DNA from: Proteus vulgaris
GTDB lineage: Bacteria > Pseudomonadota > Gammaproteobacteria > Enterobacterales > Enterobacteriaceae
NCBI GenBank assembly: GCA_901472505.1
Contig: LR590468.1
Span: forward strand, 868,001-932,000
Length of the DNA stretch: 64,000 nt
Reading direction: 5' to 3'
In this document: piece after piece, positions 1 through 10,056 of the stretch
Position numbering within the stretch: position 1 is the first letter of the stretch
Layout of the letters: each line of letters begins with the position of its first letter
Program-made: the position numbers and the translations under genes
Notes under the pieces: generated by a model
The model's database searches: none
What the model was told of the DNA's origin: nothing
The model's input: the letters and a program-made list of their open reading frames with translations, nothing else

Positions 1-1
1 A

Positions 2-685
2 GAAATCAAAGGTGAGACTTATACCGCTGTTTCTACACCTGGTGATCTCTTTTTCCATATTCGAGCTCTCAAAGTTTCTGCTTGTTACGAATTAGCGTCT
101 ATCATCAGCCAAAAGCTAAAGAATATTGTTACACCTGTCGATGAAGTGCATGGATTTAGATATTTTGATGGGCGTTCTATAATTGGTTTTGTCGATGGAA
201 CTGAAAACCCTGAATATGAAGATGAGCGTGTTTCTTATGCTGTAATTGGTGATGAAGATCCTGAATTCAGCGGTGGCAGTTACGCTTTTGTACAAAAATA
301 TATTCACGATATGGAAGAATGGGAAAAGCAACCCCTCATCGAACAAGAAAAAGTCATTGGTAGACATAAATTCAATGATGTGGAATTAACCGATGAAGAA
401 AAAGAGCCAGGTTCTCATAATGTTGTCACCAATATTCAAGATGAAAACGGCGAAGATTTAAAAATTGTCAGAGCCAATATGCCTTTTTCTAACCCATCAA
501 AAAATGAATATGGTACTTATTTTATTGGCTATGCTCGCTATTTTTCGACAACCAATCGTATGCTAGAAAATATGTTTACAGGCACACCTGAAGGTCATAC
601 GGATAAATTACTTAAATTCAGTACCCCTGTAACAGGCACATTATTCTTTGTTCCATCAGCCGAATTTTTAGATGATTTAACCTAA
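2..685 (+). CDS. yfeX: DyP-type heme peroxidase YfeX, C-terminal part
   Basis: The frame is open from the window edge, so the start codon lies upstream; about 227 C-terminal residues are visible of roughly 300 in the family. The DyP signature GxxDG is present as GFVDGTENP near position 185-211. A later GSHN supplies a histidine suited to proximal heme ligation, and an Arg lies in VRANMPF. YfeX proteins are cytosolic heme peroxidases that oxidise porphyrinogens and dye-like substrates; a deferrochelatase role has been debated. A GTG at 146 could be mistaken for a start, but the upstream codons still encode DyP-like sequence. A bidirectional hairpin follows the stop. Family assignment is firm, physiological substrate is not. 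Confidence 0.88.
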   Translation, partial: EIKGETYTAVSTPGDLFFHIRALKVSACYELASIISQKLKNIVTPVDEVHGFRYFDGRSIIGFVDGTENPEYEDERVSYAVIGDEDPEFSGGSYAFVQKYIHDMEEWEKQPLIEQEKVIGRHKFNDVELTDEEKEPGSHNVVTNIQDENGEDLKIVRANMPFSNPSKNEYGTYFIGYARYFSTTNRMLENMFTGTPEGHTDKLLKFSTPVTGTLFFVPSAEFLDDLT

Positions 686-754
686 CATAAGAAATAAATC
701 AAAATTCTCTTAATTTATAAAGAATTAGCCAGATATTTTACTCACTAAACATAA

Positions 755-775
755 AAAGCCATCTATGATGGCTTT
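755..775. terminator. Bidirectional terminator between yfeX and a lipoprotein gene
   Basis: A perfect 9-bp stem (AAAGCCATC / GATGGCTTT) with a TAT loop lies between two convergent genes. A-rich and T-rich flanks suit termination in both directions. Confidence 0.7.
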
Positions 776-788
776 ATTTCAGGCACAA

Positions 789-1136
789 TTACAAACCAGA
801 TACATTAACATAAAATTCTTTGCCGTCATCAGTACTTTCAATGGTATAGGTAATTGGGATCGAATTTTTACCACCTTTGCCCTCAAAAGAAAGTTCAGCT
901 GCACATGAGTAAGTATCTCTTTTTTCATCATGCTCACGAGTACGTACGCTTTCTACTTTGATCTTAACTTGATCAATCAACGCAGCCATTTTTTGATCAC
1001 GTAATTCATCTTTTGTAATATCAATCACTAAATTTTTAGCTTCAGTGCTATTACAGTTAGGTGTTGCATCACTACATCCTACTAACGGAAATGCTAATAC
1101 ACCTAATAAAGCTAATTTTACAATTCGAGTTTTCAT
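789..1136 (-). CDS. Small predicted lipoprotein, function unknown
   Basis: About 115 residues. The chosen start at 1136 gives a typical lipoprotein signal: a basic MKTRIVK n-region, a hydrophobic stretch and the lipobox LVGC at about residue 21. An in-frame start 24 bases upstream would put acidic residues before the signal, so I prefer the internal ATG. The mature part is small, charged and probably a beta-rich periplasmic domain. Two further cysteines (in PNCNS and YSCAA) could form a disulfide. Residue +2 after the lipid cysteine is Ser, which usually directs outer-membrane sorting. I do not recognise the family. It converges on yfeX and has no operon partner. Confidence 0.65.
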   Translation of the reverse strand: MKTRIVKLALLGVLAFPLVGCSDATPNCNSTEAKNLVIDITKDELRDQKMAALIDQVKIKVESVRTREHDEKRDTYSCAAELSFEGKGGKNSIPITYTIESTDDGKEFYVNVSGL

Positions 1137-1295
1137 ACTGATTATTTCTTCCTTGCTCACAAGATAAAATAAATTTTTCAGTATTTTACCTAATAATTAT
1201 ATCGCAACAATATAGAGTAATAATAGTTAGAATAAGATAACGATAGACATTAATATTTTGGCGTTAAGATACTTATTAAGTCAAACCTATAAACT

Positions 1296-1720
1296 TTAAT
1301 ACCAATATGAATGAGCTTCTATTGCTTGTTGATTAATCACACCAATAATGTCAGCGCGAATATTCCATGTTCTCTTGCGTTCTTTATTACCTACTGCATG
1401 AATATAATAGTGACTACTTTATTGAGCACTAATTTGTCCTGTTTCCTAAATAATCATCAACAAACCGGTAAATCACGCTGCTATCATTATTCGTTGTTGT
1501 ATTAAATATAATTGTGTATTTGCTGATAAAGCCCACCTTAATGTATAAATAGTTTTACGTGATGGTGATAATAGACGAGGAGGTATTCCTTTGATAGTTA
1601 TATCCCATTTTTGCAATACGCTGTAGAAGGTAATGTTCGCTTCAGCGCCAATTAATACGCTGTTTCCTTTATCATCAAAATTACCTATCCTAGTGAATAA
1701 AACTATTTGGCTTTTGGCTT
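1296..1720 (-). pseudogene. Decayed protein-coding remnant upstream of mutS
   Basis: The minus strand shows consecutive protein-like stretches in different frames. One runs from about 1720 to 1480 (containing NFDDKGNSVLIGAE and IKGIPPRLLSPS). A second covers a short piece near 1480-1430 (IYRFVDDYLGNRT). A third runs from about 1390 to 1296 (YYIHAVGNKERKRTW ending in EAHSYWY and a stop). No stretch has a convincing start. The pieces join in order into one protein of about 140 residues, as expected for a gene broken by frameshifts. I do not recognise the family. Because this window has many homopolymer errors, some breaks may be artefacts. The rest of 1137-1861 holds no other gene I can support. 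Confidence 0.4.
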
Positions 1721-1861
1721 AAAAAGATATTTATATCATTAAAACAACGGACTGTACCTTGTGATATGATCGAACCATGCTTGTGAAATAAAACGACATT
1801 CCGTGCAATAACAAATTTTCACAAATAACTCAAAATTCAATACCTTAAGACAGACAACAAC

Positions 1862-4426
1862 ATGACTGACATTCGACACTTAGACTCCCACACACCAATG
1901 ATGCAGCAGTATCTGAAGATAAAAGCAGAGCATCCTGAAATCTTACTGTTCTATCGTATGGGTGACTTTTATGAACTGTTTTTTGATGATGCTAAAAAAG
2001 CCTCTCGTTTATTAGATATTTCATTAACAAAGCGAGGTCAGTCCGCAGGCCAACCTATCCCTATGGCGGGAGTCCCTCATCATGCCGTTGAAAATTATCT
2101 CGCTAAATTAGTGCAATTGGGGGAATCCGTCGCTATTTGTGAACAAATTGGCGATCCCGCAACAAGCAAAGGCCCCGTTGAGCGCAAGGTTATTCGTATT
2201 GTAACACCAGGTACCGTTACTGATGAGGCCTTACTTGAAGAGCGTCAAGACAATCTGTTAGCTGCTATTTGGCAAGATAAAAATGGTGCATTTGGTTATG
2301 CAACGTTAGACATCACTTCAGGGCGTTTTCGTGTCACTGAAATGCCAGATAGTGAAAGCATGATCGCCGAGCTACAACGTACCCACCCAGCAGAATTACT
2401 CTACCCAGAAACCTTTGAATCAATGGCATTGATTGAGCGTCAACAAGGACTGCGTCGCCGTCCTATTTGGGAATTTGAACTTGAAACAGCAAAACAACAG
2501 CTTAATCTACAATTTGGTACTCGTGATTTAACGGGGTTTGGTGTTGAAAATGCACATCTCGCACTCTGCGCCGCGGGATGTTTATTGCAATATGTAAAAG
2601 ATACACAACGGACGTCTTTACCTCATATTCGTAGTATTACCATGGAACGTCCTCAAGATTCGATTATTTTAGATGCGGCTACTCGTCGCAATCTTGAATT
2701 AACACAAAATCTTGCAGGTGGGACTGATAACACACTGGCATCTGTACTTGACCTTTGTGTTACCCCTATGGGAAGCCGTATGCTAAAACGTTGGATACAC
2801 ACGCCATTACGCCAACGTGAACAACTGATTAAACGTCAGGATGCCATTAGTGCATTACAGCCTTTCTATTTTGAGTTACAGCCTTTTTTACGCCAAATCG
2901 GCGATTTAGAACGTGTATTAGCACGTTTAGCATTACGTTCTGCACGCCCTCGTGATCTCTCTCGTATGCGCCATGCTTTTCAGCAATATCACGATATTCA
3001 TCAAGTGCTTGAACAAGCTGATATGCCTTACATTAAAGAATTACAAAAGCGTATTAGCCAGTTTGATGAATTATGTGAATTACTTGAAAATGCCATTGTG
3101 GAAACGCCCCCGGTATTAGTCCGTGACGGAGGTGTTATTGCCTCTGGTTATAATGCCGAATTAGATGAATGGCGAGCATTAGCCGATGGTGCAAGTGATT
3201 ATCTTGATAAACTTGAAATTCGTGAACGTGAAAAATGGGGCATTGATACATTAAAAGTGGGTTTTAATGGTGTACATGGCTATTACATTCAAGTCAGTCG
3301 CGGGCAAAGCAATTTAGTGCCAATGCACTATGTTCGTCGTCAAACATTGAAGAATGCTGAACGCTATATCATCCCTGAGTTAAAAGAGTACGAAGATAAA
3401 GTCCTAACCTCAAAAGGTAAGGCGTTGGCAATTGAAAAAATGCTCTATGAAGAGATTTTTGAAAAATTATTGCCACACCTTACAGCATTACAAATCAGCG
3501 CAGAAGCTTTAGCAGAAACAGACGTCCTCTCTAACCTTGCAGAGCGCGCTGAATCATTAAATTACATTCGCCCTGAATTAACGGAGAAAGCCGGTATCCA
3601 AATTACAGGGGGACGCCACCCTGTTGTTGAACAAGTTCTTAGTGAACCTTTTATTTCTAACCCATTACAATTGGCGCCTCAGCGCCGTTTACTGATCATT
3701 ACAGGGCCGAATATGGGCGGAAAAAGTACTTATATGCGCCAAGCTGCATTAATTACTTTACTTGCCTACATAGGTAGCTTTGTTCCTGCAGAAAAAGCAT
3801 TAATTGGTCCAATTGATCGGATCTTTACCCGTGTAGGGGCTTCTGATGATCTTGCTTCTGGTCGCTCTACCTTTATGGTGGAAATGACCGAAACAGCTAA
3901 CATTTTGCACAACGCGACTGAAAATAGCTTGGTGTTAATGGATGAAATTGGTCGGGGTACATCAACTTATGACGGATTATCCTTAGCCTGGGCTTGTGCT
4001 GAGAATTTAGCAAATCGTATAAAAGCAATGACACTCTTCGCGACACACTATTTTGAATTAACCACATTACCTGAAAAATTAGAAGGTACAGCAAATATTC
4101 ACTTAGATGCGGTCGAACATGGTGACACTATTGCCTTTATGCACAGCGTTCAAGAAGGTGCCGCAAGTAAAAGTTATGGCTTAGCTGTAGCTGCATTAGC
4201 AGGTGTCCCCAAAGAAGTTATTCGCCGAGCTAAACAAAAGTTAAAAGAGCTTGAAATGCTATCAGGTCACTCTGGATCAGGTCACGTTGAAACATCACAA
4301 CTGATGCTATTAACAGAAGCTGAACCATCAGCGATTGAATTAGCTTTGGATAAAATCGATCCTGATACTCTAACGCCACGACAAGCGTTAGAACAACTTT
4401 ATCGATTAAAAGAGATGTCAAAATAA
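1862..4426 (+). CDS. mutS: DNA mismatch repair protein MutS
   Basis: Full length at 854 residues (E. coli 853). MutS recognises mismatches and small loops and recruits MutL. The mismatch-wedging Phe-x-Glu is present as F36-Y-E38 in the N-terminal domain. The C-terminal ABC-type ATPase has Walker [10 protein letters not shown] at about residues 614-622, then the Walker B and signature region with [13 protein letters not shown] and the conserved FATHYFEL segment. The last residues resemble the tetramerisation tail of E. coli MutS. It is a single gene read toward rpoS and followed at once by a strong terminator. Gene order yfeX-mutS differs from E. coli, but mutS near rpoS is the usual enteric arrangement. 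Confidence 0.98.
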   Translation: MTDIRHLDSHTPMMQQYLKIKAEHPEILLFYRMGDFYELFFDDAKKASRLLDISLTKRGQSAGQPIPMAGVPHHAVENYLAKLVQLGESVAICEQIGDPATSKGPVERKVIRIVTPGTVTDEALLEERQDNLLAAIWQDKNGAFGYATLDITSGRFRVTEMPDSESMIAELQRTHPAELLYPETFESMALIERQQGLRRRPIWEFELETAKQQLNLQFGTRDLTGFGVENAHLALCAAGCLLQYVKDTQRTSLPHIRSITMERPQDSIILDAATRRNLELTQNLAGGTDNTLASVLDLCVTPMGSRMLKRWIHTPLRQREQLIKRQDAISALQPFYFELQPFLRQIGDLERVLARLALRSARPRDLSRMRHAFQQYHDIHQVLEQADMPYIKELQKRISQFDELCELLENAIVETPPVLVRDGGVIASGYNAELDEWRALADGASDYLDKLEIREREKWGIDTLKVGFNGVHGYYIQVSRGQSNLVPMHYVRRQTLKNAERYIIPELKEYEDKVLTSKGKALAIEKMLYEEIFEKLLPHLTALQISAEALAETDVLSNLAERAESLNYIRPELTEKAGIQITGGRHPVVEQVLSEPFISNPLQLAPQRRLLIITGPNMGGKSTYMRQAALITLLAYIGSFVPAEKALIGPIDRIFTRVGASDDLASGRSTFMVEMTETANILHNATENSLVLMDEIGRGTSTYDGLSLAWACAENLANRIKAMTLFATHYFELTTLPEKLEGTANIHLDAVEHGDTIAFMHSVQEGAASKSYGLAVAALAGVPKEVIRRAKQKLKELEMLSGHSGSGHVETSQLMLLTEAEPSAIELALDKIDPDTLTPRQALEQLYRLKEMSK

Positions 4427-4454
4427 ACCATCATAAATACTAAATACCGACAGC

Positions 4455-4488
4455 AAAAAAGCTCTGTTTGAATTCACAGAGCTTTTTT
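4455..4488. terminator. Bidirectional terminator after mutS
   Basis: A 13-bp or longer stem (AAAAAAGCTCTG / CAGAGCTTTTTT) with runs of A and T on the two sides lies between mutS and the convergent unknown locus. It can serve both strands. Confidence 0.85.
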
Positions 4489-4540
4489 ATGGCTTACTTT
4501 CTAATTTTTCAAATGAAGATAATCAAAGATAAATACAACA

Positions 4541-5697
4541 TTAATTAATTGAAGCATGGCTATATTTCAGTCGCTCACCCAATAACAATAAAGTGTCTTC
4601 ATCACCATAATTGTCAAATAAGCGAACAAATGATGATAAAGCAGGATTAAATATCATATCGTCAGTAATTTTCTCATAAATTGTATAGCCATTTGTTTTT
4701 AATGAAAAAACTAGTGTGACCTTATCATCGTTATAACCTTTATTTAGAATTAAACTGTCATTACTTACCATTAAATCATTTATATATTTATAACCACTTT
4801 CATAAAAAGTGTTTAAATTGCCATCAGATTGACGTCGAACAACAGAATAGAGATCTCGATAAGCATGTTGAGTAATAAGATAAATATCACCATTAGCATT
4901 TTGGGCAACTTCTTTAACACGCAAAGGAAGCCAGCGTGTTTTTGTCACTTCTTTATTCACTAAAATTTAGTGTGATTTCTAAGGTATTTGTTGTGTAATG
5001 GTGGTTATAAAAAATAATGAGGGAATCATCTGATAAAGCGTAATGAAATTGTGTAAACTCACCGAAATCTTCAGCGTAATATTGCTTCACCAGATCTTCT
5101 GTATTAACTGAATATTCCCAACTCTCCCCTTCATCTAAACTTGTCGTTATCGTTTTATTGTCAACTAACACTAATTGCGATGTAGACTCTGAATATAATA
5201 ATTTTCCCCCAATAATCGCTAAAGGAAAACGATAATAGCCATTGTTAGCCTCTTGCCAAGGAATTAAGTCTGCTACTGTAAACTCTGTTAAATCTATAGT
5301 TTGCCGTCCCTGCTCTGTAAATAAAACACATTTATCGGCAACACAATATGCGTTATAAAAGCTACCTTGACCTTGTGATACAAAGCGCAAGCCTTCTTTA
5401 TCAGAAAAATACAGCGTATATTTTCTCTGGTTATCTTGGCGGTGAAGTCTGCCATAAAATATCTACATCATATCGGCCACGATCAGATTCAGTTTTAATT
5501 AATATTCCGCTAGAAGCATAAAAAGTATTACGCCAATCATAGTGAGAATAAGGGTATGAAGATAACTCAGAAGAGCTTTCATTTTTCCATTGCCATTTAG
5601 AGGCGAATCCATGAAAAAGCACGCCATAAAAAAGCAGTAAGCTTAAAATAAATAAACTTGTGATAATGATAAAAGGCTTACGGAAAAAAGGATTCAT
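4541..5697 (-). CDS. Unknown single-pass membrane protein, reading frame broken twice
   Basis: Three minus-strand pieces appear to be one gene of about 385 residues. The first piece (5697 to about 5431) starts MNPFFRKPF, has one membrane helix at about residues 9-28, then a presumably periplasmic domain. The second (about 5460 to 4953) continues smoothly with YTLYFSDKEG. The third (4960 to 4541) ends KYSHASIN. Neither later piece has its own signal or a good ribosome site, which argues for single-base indels near 5435-5460 and 4955-4985 rather than three genes. These two breaks are not in long homopolymers, so real decay is possible. The start overlaps the upstream gene by 4 bases (ATGA), so the two are translationally coupled. 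Family not recognised. Confidence 0.5.
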
Positions 5698-6953
5698 TGG
5701 CGCAACTCCGTAATATACAGGGGTTGTTTGCTTTCAACACATTGCTGCTGAAGTAAAAAATAGGTTTGATAACTGCTATTACCTTTTTCTGATAACAAAA
5801 TATAAAGATTTGAAAATAAGGCAGTTAAAAAAGCAATGCCACTCATGATTAAGCCATAGATAATTCCCATACCTAAAAAGCTATCACCAATAGAATACCA
5901 ATCCCATTTATCCCAATAATTGCCGTTATCATAAACATCAGAAATAGAGAAACTTGCGACCATTGAGAAAATAAAAACACTGACTAATGCGACTATTAAC
6001 AGTGATAAACGATATGTACGCTGGTGACCAATATATATTTGTCCTGATATTGTATAAGCACCATTATCTGTATGATTATAAACCCCCAAAACAACAGGCC
6101 CTGAGTGCTTATCTTCAGCTTGCCAAAAGAACAGTTCAACATCATCACCATCAGCAAGAAACAGATTATGATCAGAATAAAATAAGCGCTCTCTATAACT
6201 TAATACGAAAGGATGATTATCAATCAGGCAGGATACTTGCATTATCACCGTCTCGCCGTTGCGGTAATGCATTTTAATTCTATTACTACTATGAATTTGT
6301 ATTATTCCTCGAACTCGTTGTACTTTACTTTGCTTTATTTGAGGAAACGATTTTTTAATCACAGGCAATGAAGGTAATGGTGCTGATTTTATTCCAGTAA
6401 TAATGAGGCGCTCGCCATCTGGCGCTATCAAGGCTTGCTTGGCGATAACTTTATCTAACGCCTTTATTCTCTTTCTATGTTTGGGTCTGGTGCGCTGAAA
6501 ATAGCGATAAGCTTTTTCTCCGATATAACTGATCCCCGCCATCACTGCACCACATGCAATAACCATAGAAACAACGATAAAGAAATTCACTTCAAGATAG
6601 AGGATCGAAAAATAGCTCCAATAACCGCCAACAAGCGTCAGAATAAATGCAAGCAATAACCATTTTTGTTGTTTTGCTGTTAGCGTGAATGTTCTTTCAG
6701 GCTCAAGCCTTCCTTTAGTATCATGATAAATCCATTGCACCCAAAAACTGCCATCCTTCAATAATTCAGCACAGATTTTAAGCTCATCACCTTGTTTTAA
6801 TCGTTTAAGAAAATCTTGAGAATTAGAAAAATCCTCTTCATTAAGATAGAAGTTTTTACCTGATGCTATTAATCTCACCATTCCATTCGGGGAGATTTTA
6901 CTTTGGTTAAAATCGCAACGTTCTAATTTAACGTTTAAAAAATAATCTTTCAT
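5694..6953 (-). CDS. Unknown polytopic membrane protein
   Basis: About 419 residues from the ATG at 6953, which has AAGGA just upstream; in-frame starts 21 and 39 bases further up lack such a site. The N-terminal 110 residues are soluble and charged. A pair of hydrophobic segments follows (from WLLLAFILTLVGGYW to VVSMVIACGAVMAG). Next comes a soluble middle domain of about 160 residues, then two more hydrophobic stretches (LSLLIVALVSVFIFS and GMGIIYGLIMSGIAF). I recognise no catalytic motif or family. It is the first gene of a two-gene unit with the downstream single-pass protein, in the interval between mutS and rpoS that varies widely among enterics. Probably a horizontally variable, strain-level locus. 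Confidence 0.6.
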   Translation of the reverse strand: MKDYFLNVKLERCDFNQSKISPNGMVRLIASGKNFYLNEEDFSNSQDFLKRLKQGDELKICAELLKDGSFWVQWIYHDTKGRLEPERTFTLTAKQQKWLLLAFILTLVGGYWSYFSILYLEVNFFIVVSMVIACGAVMAGISYIGEKAYRYFQRTRPKHRKRIKALDKVIAKQALIAPDGERLIITGIKSAPLPSLPVIKKSFPQIKQSKVQRVRGIIQIHSSNRIKMHYRNGETVIMQVSCLIDNHPFVLSYRERLFYSDHNLFLADGDDVELFFWQAEDKHSGPVVLGVYNHTDNGAYTISGQIYIGHQRTYRLSLLIVALVSVFIFSMVASFSISDVYDNGNYWDKWDWYSIGDSFLGMGIIYGLIMSGIAFLTALFSNLYILLSEKGNSSYQTYFLLQQQCVESKQPLYITELRQ

Positions 6954-7041
6954 ATCTTCCTTTATTACTGTCATCAGGCTAATAAGGTGCAAGACTGCGT
7001 TCTTGTTTTATCGTTTTAAGTCGCATAATACAAGATAAAGA

Positions 7042-7073
7042 AAAGCCGATTAGTAAATCCACTAATCGGCTTT
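7042..7073 (-). terminator. rpoS terminator
   Basis: A 13-bp perfect stem (AAAGCCGATTAGT and its complement) with a 6-base loop. On the minus strand it is followed by a T-rich tract, about 50 bases past the rpoS stop. Confidence 0.8.
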
Positions 7074-7123
7074 GGTAATAACAATTTGTCAATTAAAGCT
7101 ATAAACAGAGCAAGGATGGCTAA

Positions 7124-8107
7124 TTATGCTTTGAAAAGCGCTTCAATACATAACCCCTGACTTTGCAGAATGTCTTTTAGCCGACGTAATCCTTCCACTT
7201 GGATTTGACGAACTCTTTCTCTTGTCAGACCAATCTCTCTACCAACATCTTCTAAAGTTTCAGCTTCGTAGCCTAATAACCCAAAACGACGTGCTAATAC
7301 TTCACGTTGCTTAGGATTCAATTCAAATAACCACTTTATGATATTTTCCTTGAGGTTATTATTTTGAATTGTCGCCTCAGGCCCTTCTTCATTTTCATCA
7401 GAGATGATATCAAGTAAGGCCTTATCTGAATCGCCCCCAATTGGGGTATCGACAGAAGTAATACGTTCGTTTAAACGTAACATCTTACTCACATCTTCAA
7501 CTGGTTTATCAAGTGTTTGTGCAATTTCCTCAACACTAGGCTCATGATCAAGCTTATGTGCTAATTCTCTCGCAGTTCTTAAATAAACATTCAGCTCTTT
7601 AACGATATGAATAGGAAGGCGAATGGTACGAGTTTGATTCATAATGGCACGTTCTATCGTTTGACGTATCCACCATGTCGCATAAGTTGAAAAGCGGAAA
7701 CCTTTTTCAGGATCGAATTTTTCAACCGCGCGAATTAGTCCTAAATTCCCTTCTTCAATCAAATCAAGCAGGGCAAGACCTCGGTTTGTATAACGACGAG
7801 ATATCTTAACAACTAAACGTAGATTACTTTCTATCATTCGTTGTCTTGAAGGAATATCACCACGCAACGCTCTACGGGCAAAAAAAACTTCTTCCTCAGC
7901 GGTCAGCAACGGAGAATAACCAATTTCTCCTAAATAAAGCTGAGTGGCATCGAGCGCACGCTGGTTGACTCCTTCAATAAGTTCAATTTCGTCTTGAGCA
8001 TCAGACTCATTTTCTGCCTCTTTTGCAGCAACTTCATCGAACTCTTCCATGTTCTCTTCAATTTCATCTGTATATAACTCGTCTACTCTTAGCGTACTTT
8101 GGCTCAT
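7124..8107 (-). CDS. rpoS: RNA polymerase sigma factor RpoS (sigma-38)
   Basis: 327 residues (E. coli 330). It directs RNA polymerase to stationary-phase and general-stress promoters. Region 1.2-2.4 is nearly identical to E. coli, including [36 protein letters not shown] and [16 protein letters not shown]. The C-terminal helix-turn-helix is [20 protein letters not shown]. The acidic N-terminal 45 residues are more divergent, as usual for region 1.1. In E. coli rpoS follows nlpD closely and its main promoter lies inside nlpD. Here 684 bases and an nlpD terminator separate them, so rpoS probably has its own promoter in that gap. Confidence 0.98.
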   Translation of the reverse strand: MSQSTLRVDELYTDEIEENMEEFDEVAAKEAENESDAQDEIELIEGVNQRALDATQLYLGEIGYSPLLTAEEEVFFARRALRGDIPSRQRMIESNLRLVVKISRRYTNRGLALLDLIEEGNLGLIRAVEKFDPEKGFRFSTYATWWIRQTIERAIMNQTRTIRLPIHIVKELNVYLRTARELAHKLDHEPSVEEIAQTLDKPVEDVSKMLRLNERITSVDTPIGGDSDKALLDIISDENEEGPEATIQNNNLKENIIKWLFELNPKQREVLARRFGLLGYEAETLEDVGREIGLTRERVRQIQVEGLRRLKDILQSQGLCIEALFKA

Positions 8108-8479
8108 CAGCTGCTCCTACCCTTGATAATTTAGGTAAACGACGTTTGATTAGTGTCTGTTTACCAGTTTATCGCTGTGTCACGACACAACGGGTTACTG
8201 ATTTTCCCTTGTAACGAATTACAAAATAAAAGATAACATAATCTATTTTACTGTTAATTTTATCATTCTTTATTCAATATATAACTTAGCTATTGAGTAC
8301 AGGTTATTAACAGTTTTTTTATTATATTTTACGTATATTTATCTATGCGTAAAATTACTCTATTTAATGTGCTAGCTGTAACTATTTGTATCTCAAAAAA
8401 CAAATAAAAATCCAGAATAATAAAATAACACCAAATAATTTATATTATTAACTATTATTAAAAAGATAATCTAATAAAG

Positions 8480-8509
8480 AAAATACCCTTACAAACAAGG
8501 GGTTATTTT
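8480..8509. terminator. Possible terminator hairpin inside the nlpD-rpoS gap
   Basis: Stem AAATACCCTT / AAGGGGTTATTT with one bulge and a 6-base loop, flanked by A-rich and T-rich sequence. It could end an unannotated small RNA or be part of the rpoS leader. Confidence 0.4.
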
Positions 8510-8716
8510 ATAGTTCATCCTTTAGTAACAGCGAATCTTTATTCATTTTTTATATAACAATTTTTAGCATACGCATTCATTGGTTGAGAATCAACCGTCT
8601 AATTAAACGTTATCTATAATTTTATATAGAACTCTCATTTTTACTTATCTTTAATTAAGCAGTTTTACTTAGTTAAAATGTATTTTGTTTCAATATTTTA
8701 ATTAATTACGGATAAC

Positions 8717-8750
8717 AAAAAGCCCTCTTCTTTTGTAAAGAAGAGGGCTT
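8717..8750 (-). terminator. nlpD terminator
   Basis: A stem of about 13 bp (AAGCCCTCTTCTT with complement), followed on the minus strand by TTTTTG. It lies about 45 bases past the nlpD stop and would cut read-through into rpoS. Confidence 0.85.
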
Positions 8751-8791
8751 AATTTTAGGATTATTCACTATACGTGTTAAAAATCACTTAC

Positions 8792-9904
8792 TTATTTTTT
8801 AGGTAAATAGCTCATTGGATTGAGTGATTTTTCTTTATAACGGATTTCAAAGTGTAGCCGGACAGAGCTTGTTCCTGAACTCCCCATAGTGGCAATCTGC
8901 TGACCTGCATTCACATTTTGTTGCTCACGTACCAAAATGGTGTCGTTATGCGCATATGCACTGAGATATTCATCATTATGTTTAATGATAACAAGATTAC
9001 CATAACCACGTAATGCGCTACCTGCATAAACTACTTTACCCGCTGCAGTTGCAACAATTGGAGAACCTTTAGTACCAGCAATATCGATACCTTTATTTCC
9101 CCCTGGCGCACTTGAATAGCTTTCGATGATCTTACCTTGTGCTGGCCAAATCCACTTACCTGAAACGGCTGTCGGTGTTGCCGTTGTAGTACTTGTATTA
9201 GTTGTTGGTGGTGGAGTCGTCGTCTTCGGCGGTGTTGTCGTTGCTGGCTTAGTGATCAATGGCCCCATTGAGGTGTTATTAGTCGGCTTCGTTTGTGTTG
9301 TTTGCACACCAGCACTACTTGGTTGATCGATAACGGATTTATTTATATTTGTATTGGTTCCCGTATTGACTTGACGGTTACCTATATTCAGCACTTGCCC
9401 CACATTTAAACTATAAGGTTCAGGAATGTTATTCATTGAAGCCAGCTCTTTTACATCGCTATCTGTTATCCAAGCGATATAGAACATGGTATCACCTCGT
9501 TTTACTGTGTAGGTATTACCGCTGTAATTCCCTTTAGGAATACTGTCATAATTGCGGTTATATACAATACGGCCAGAACCATCTGTACCCACGTTTTGAG
9601 ATGCAACTGATGTTTGTGCACGAGGCTGATTTTGAGGCTGATATGTGCCACTATTCGATGCAGTACTATTCACCTTAATGGAAGGAGGAGGTGACGATTG
9701 TAAAGGAGTTGTTCTTTCAATCGGTGTTGCATTGCTACTAGTCATCACAGGCGCGGTCGAAGCCGTATTATTTGAAGAGCTATCATTTACAGAGGTAATG
9801 GGTGCAGGACGATAAGGTGTATCGGCACAGCCTGTTAATGCAAATCCAATTACCGAACACATGATTGCCCAGCGGACATGCTTAATTGGGCTTTCTGAAT
9901 TCAT
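8792..9904 (-). CDS. nlpD: Murein hydrolase activator NlpD
   Basis: About 370 residues (E. coli 379). NlpD is an outer-membrane lipoprotein that activates the amidase AmiC at the division site. The start at 9904 is preferred because it gives a lipoprotein signal with lipobox LTGC (Cys about residue 26) and a GAAGGA ribosome site. Order of parts: signal, Ser/Thr/Pro-rich linker, LysM domain at about 130-175 (NTYTVKRGDTMFYIAW), a second low-complexity Thr/Pro linker, and a C-terminal LytM/M23 domain ending RLHFEIRYKEKSLNP. The LytM domain appears degenerate, as in E. coli NlpD, so it should regulate rather than cut peptidoglycan. It is the last gene of the surE-pcm-nlpD run and is followed by a terminator. 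Confidence 0.96.
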   Translation of the reverse strand: MNSESPIKHVRWAIMCSVIGFALTGCADTPYRPAPITSVNDSSSNNTASTAPVMTSSNATPIERTTPLQSSPPPSIKVNSTASNSGTYQPQNQPRAQTSVASQNVGTDGSGRIVYNRNYDSIPKGNYSGNTYTVKRGDTMFYIAWITDSDVKELASMNNIPEPYSLNVGQVLNIGNRQVNTGTNTNINKSVIDQPSSAGVQTTQTKPTNNTSMGPLITKPATTTPPKTTTPPPTTNTSTTTATPTAVSGKWIWPAQGKIIESYSSAPGGNKGIDIAGTKGSPIVATAAGKVVYAGSALRGYGNLVIIKHNDEYLSAYAHNDTILVREQQNVNAGQQIATMGSSGTSSVRLHFEIRYKEKSLNPMSYLPKK

Positions 9905-10056
9905 ACTTCCTTCTCCCTTTAAAAAGGCATTAGCGTCTAGCAATTTGTCGAGTTAAACAAAAAGACTGCAATTTTTGAAAATGTTTCATATATTAGTGCA
10001 GATTACGACAAGCTATTAAAAAGCTGTAATAAAAAGCGGTCAGATTTATCTGGAAG

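Larger units (their letters stand above)
8108..8791. promoter_or_regulatory. Long AT-rich nlpD-rpoS intergenic region
   Basis: No gene is visible in these 684 bases. They hold the nlpD terminator (8717-8750), a second near-symmetrical hairpin at 8480-8509 with A/T-rich ends that could terminate either strand, and a small perfect hairpin GGTTGA-GAA-TCAACC at 8582-8596. The rpoS promoter and long leader presumably lie here; I cannot point to a confident -35/-10 pair. Confidence 0.5.

Noticed and set aside
1311..1505. A 64-residue plus-strand frame upstream of mutS
   Set aside because: It has an odd composition, no ribosome site and no recognisable family. The opposite strand gives better protein-like pieces.
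9126..9326. A Val/Gly-rich frame opposite nlpD
   Set aside because: It is the complement of the Thr/Pro linker of NlpD and simply reflects low complexity.
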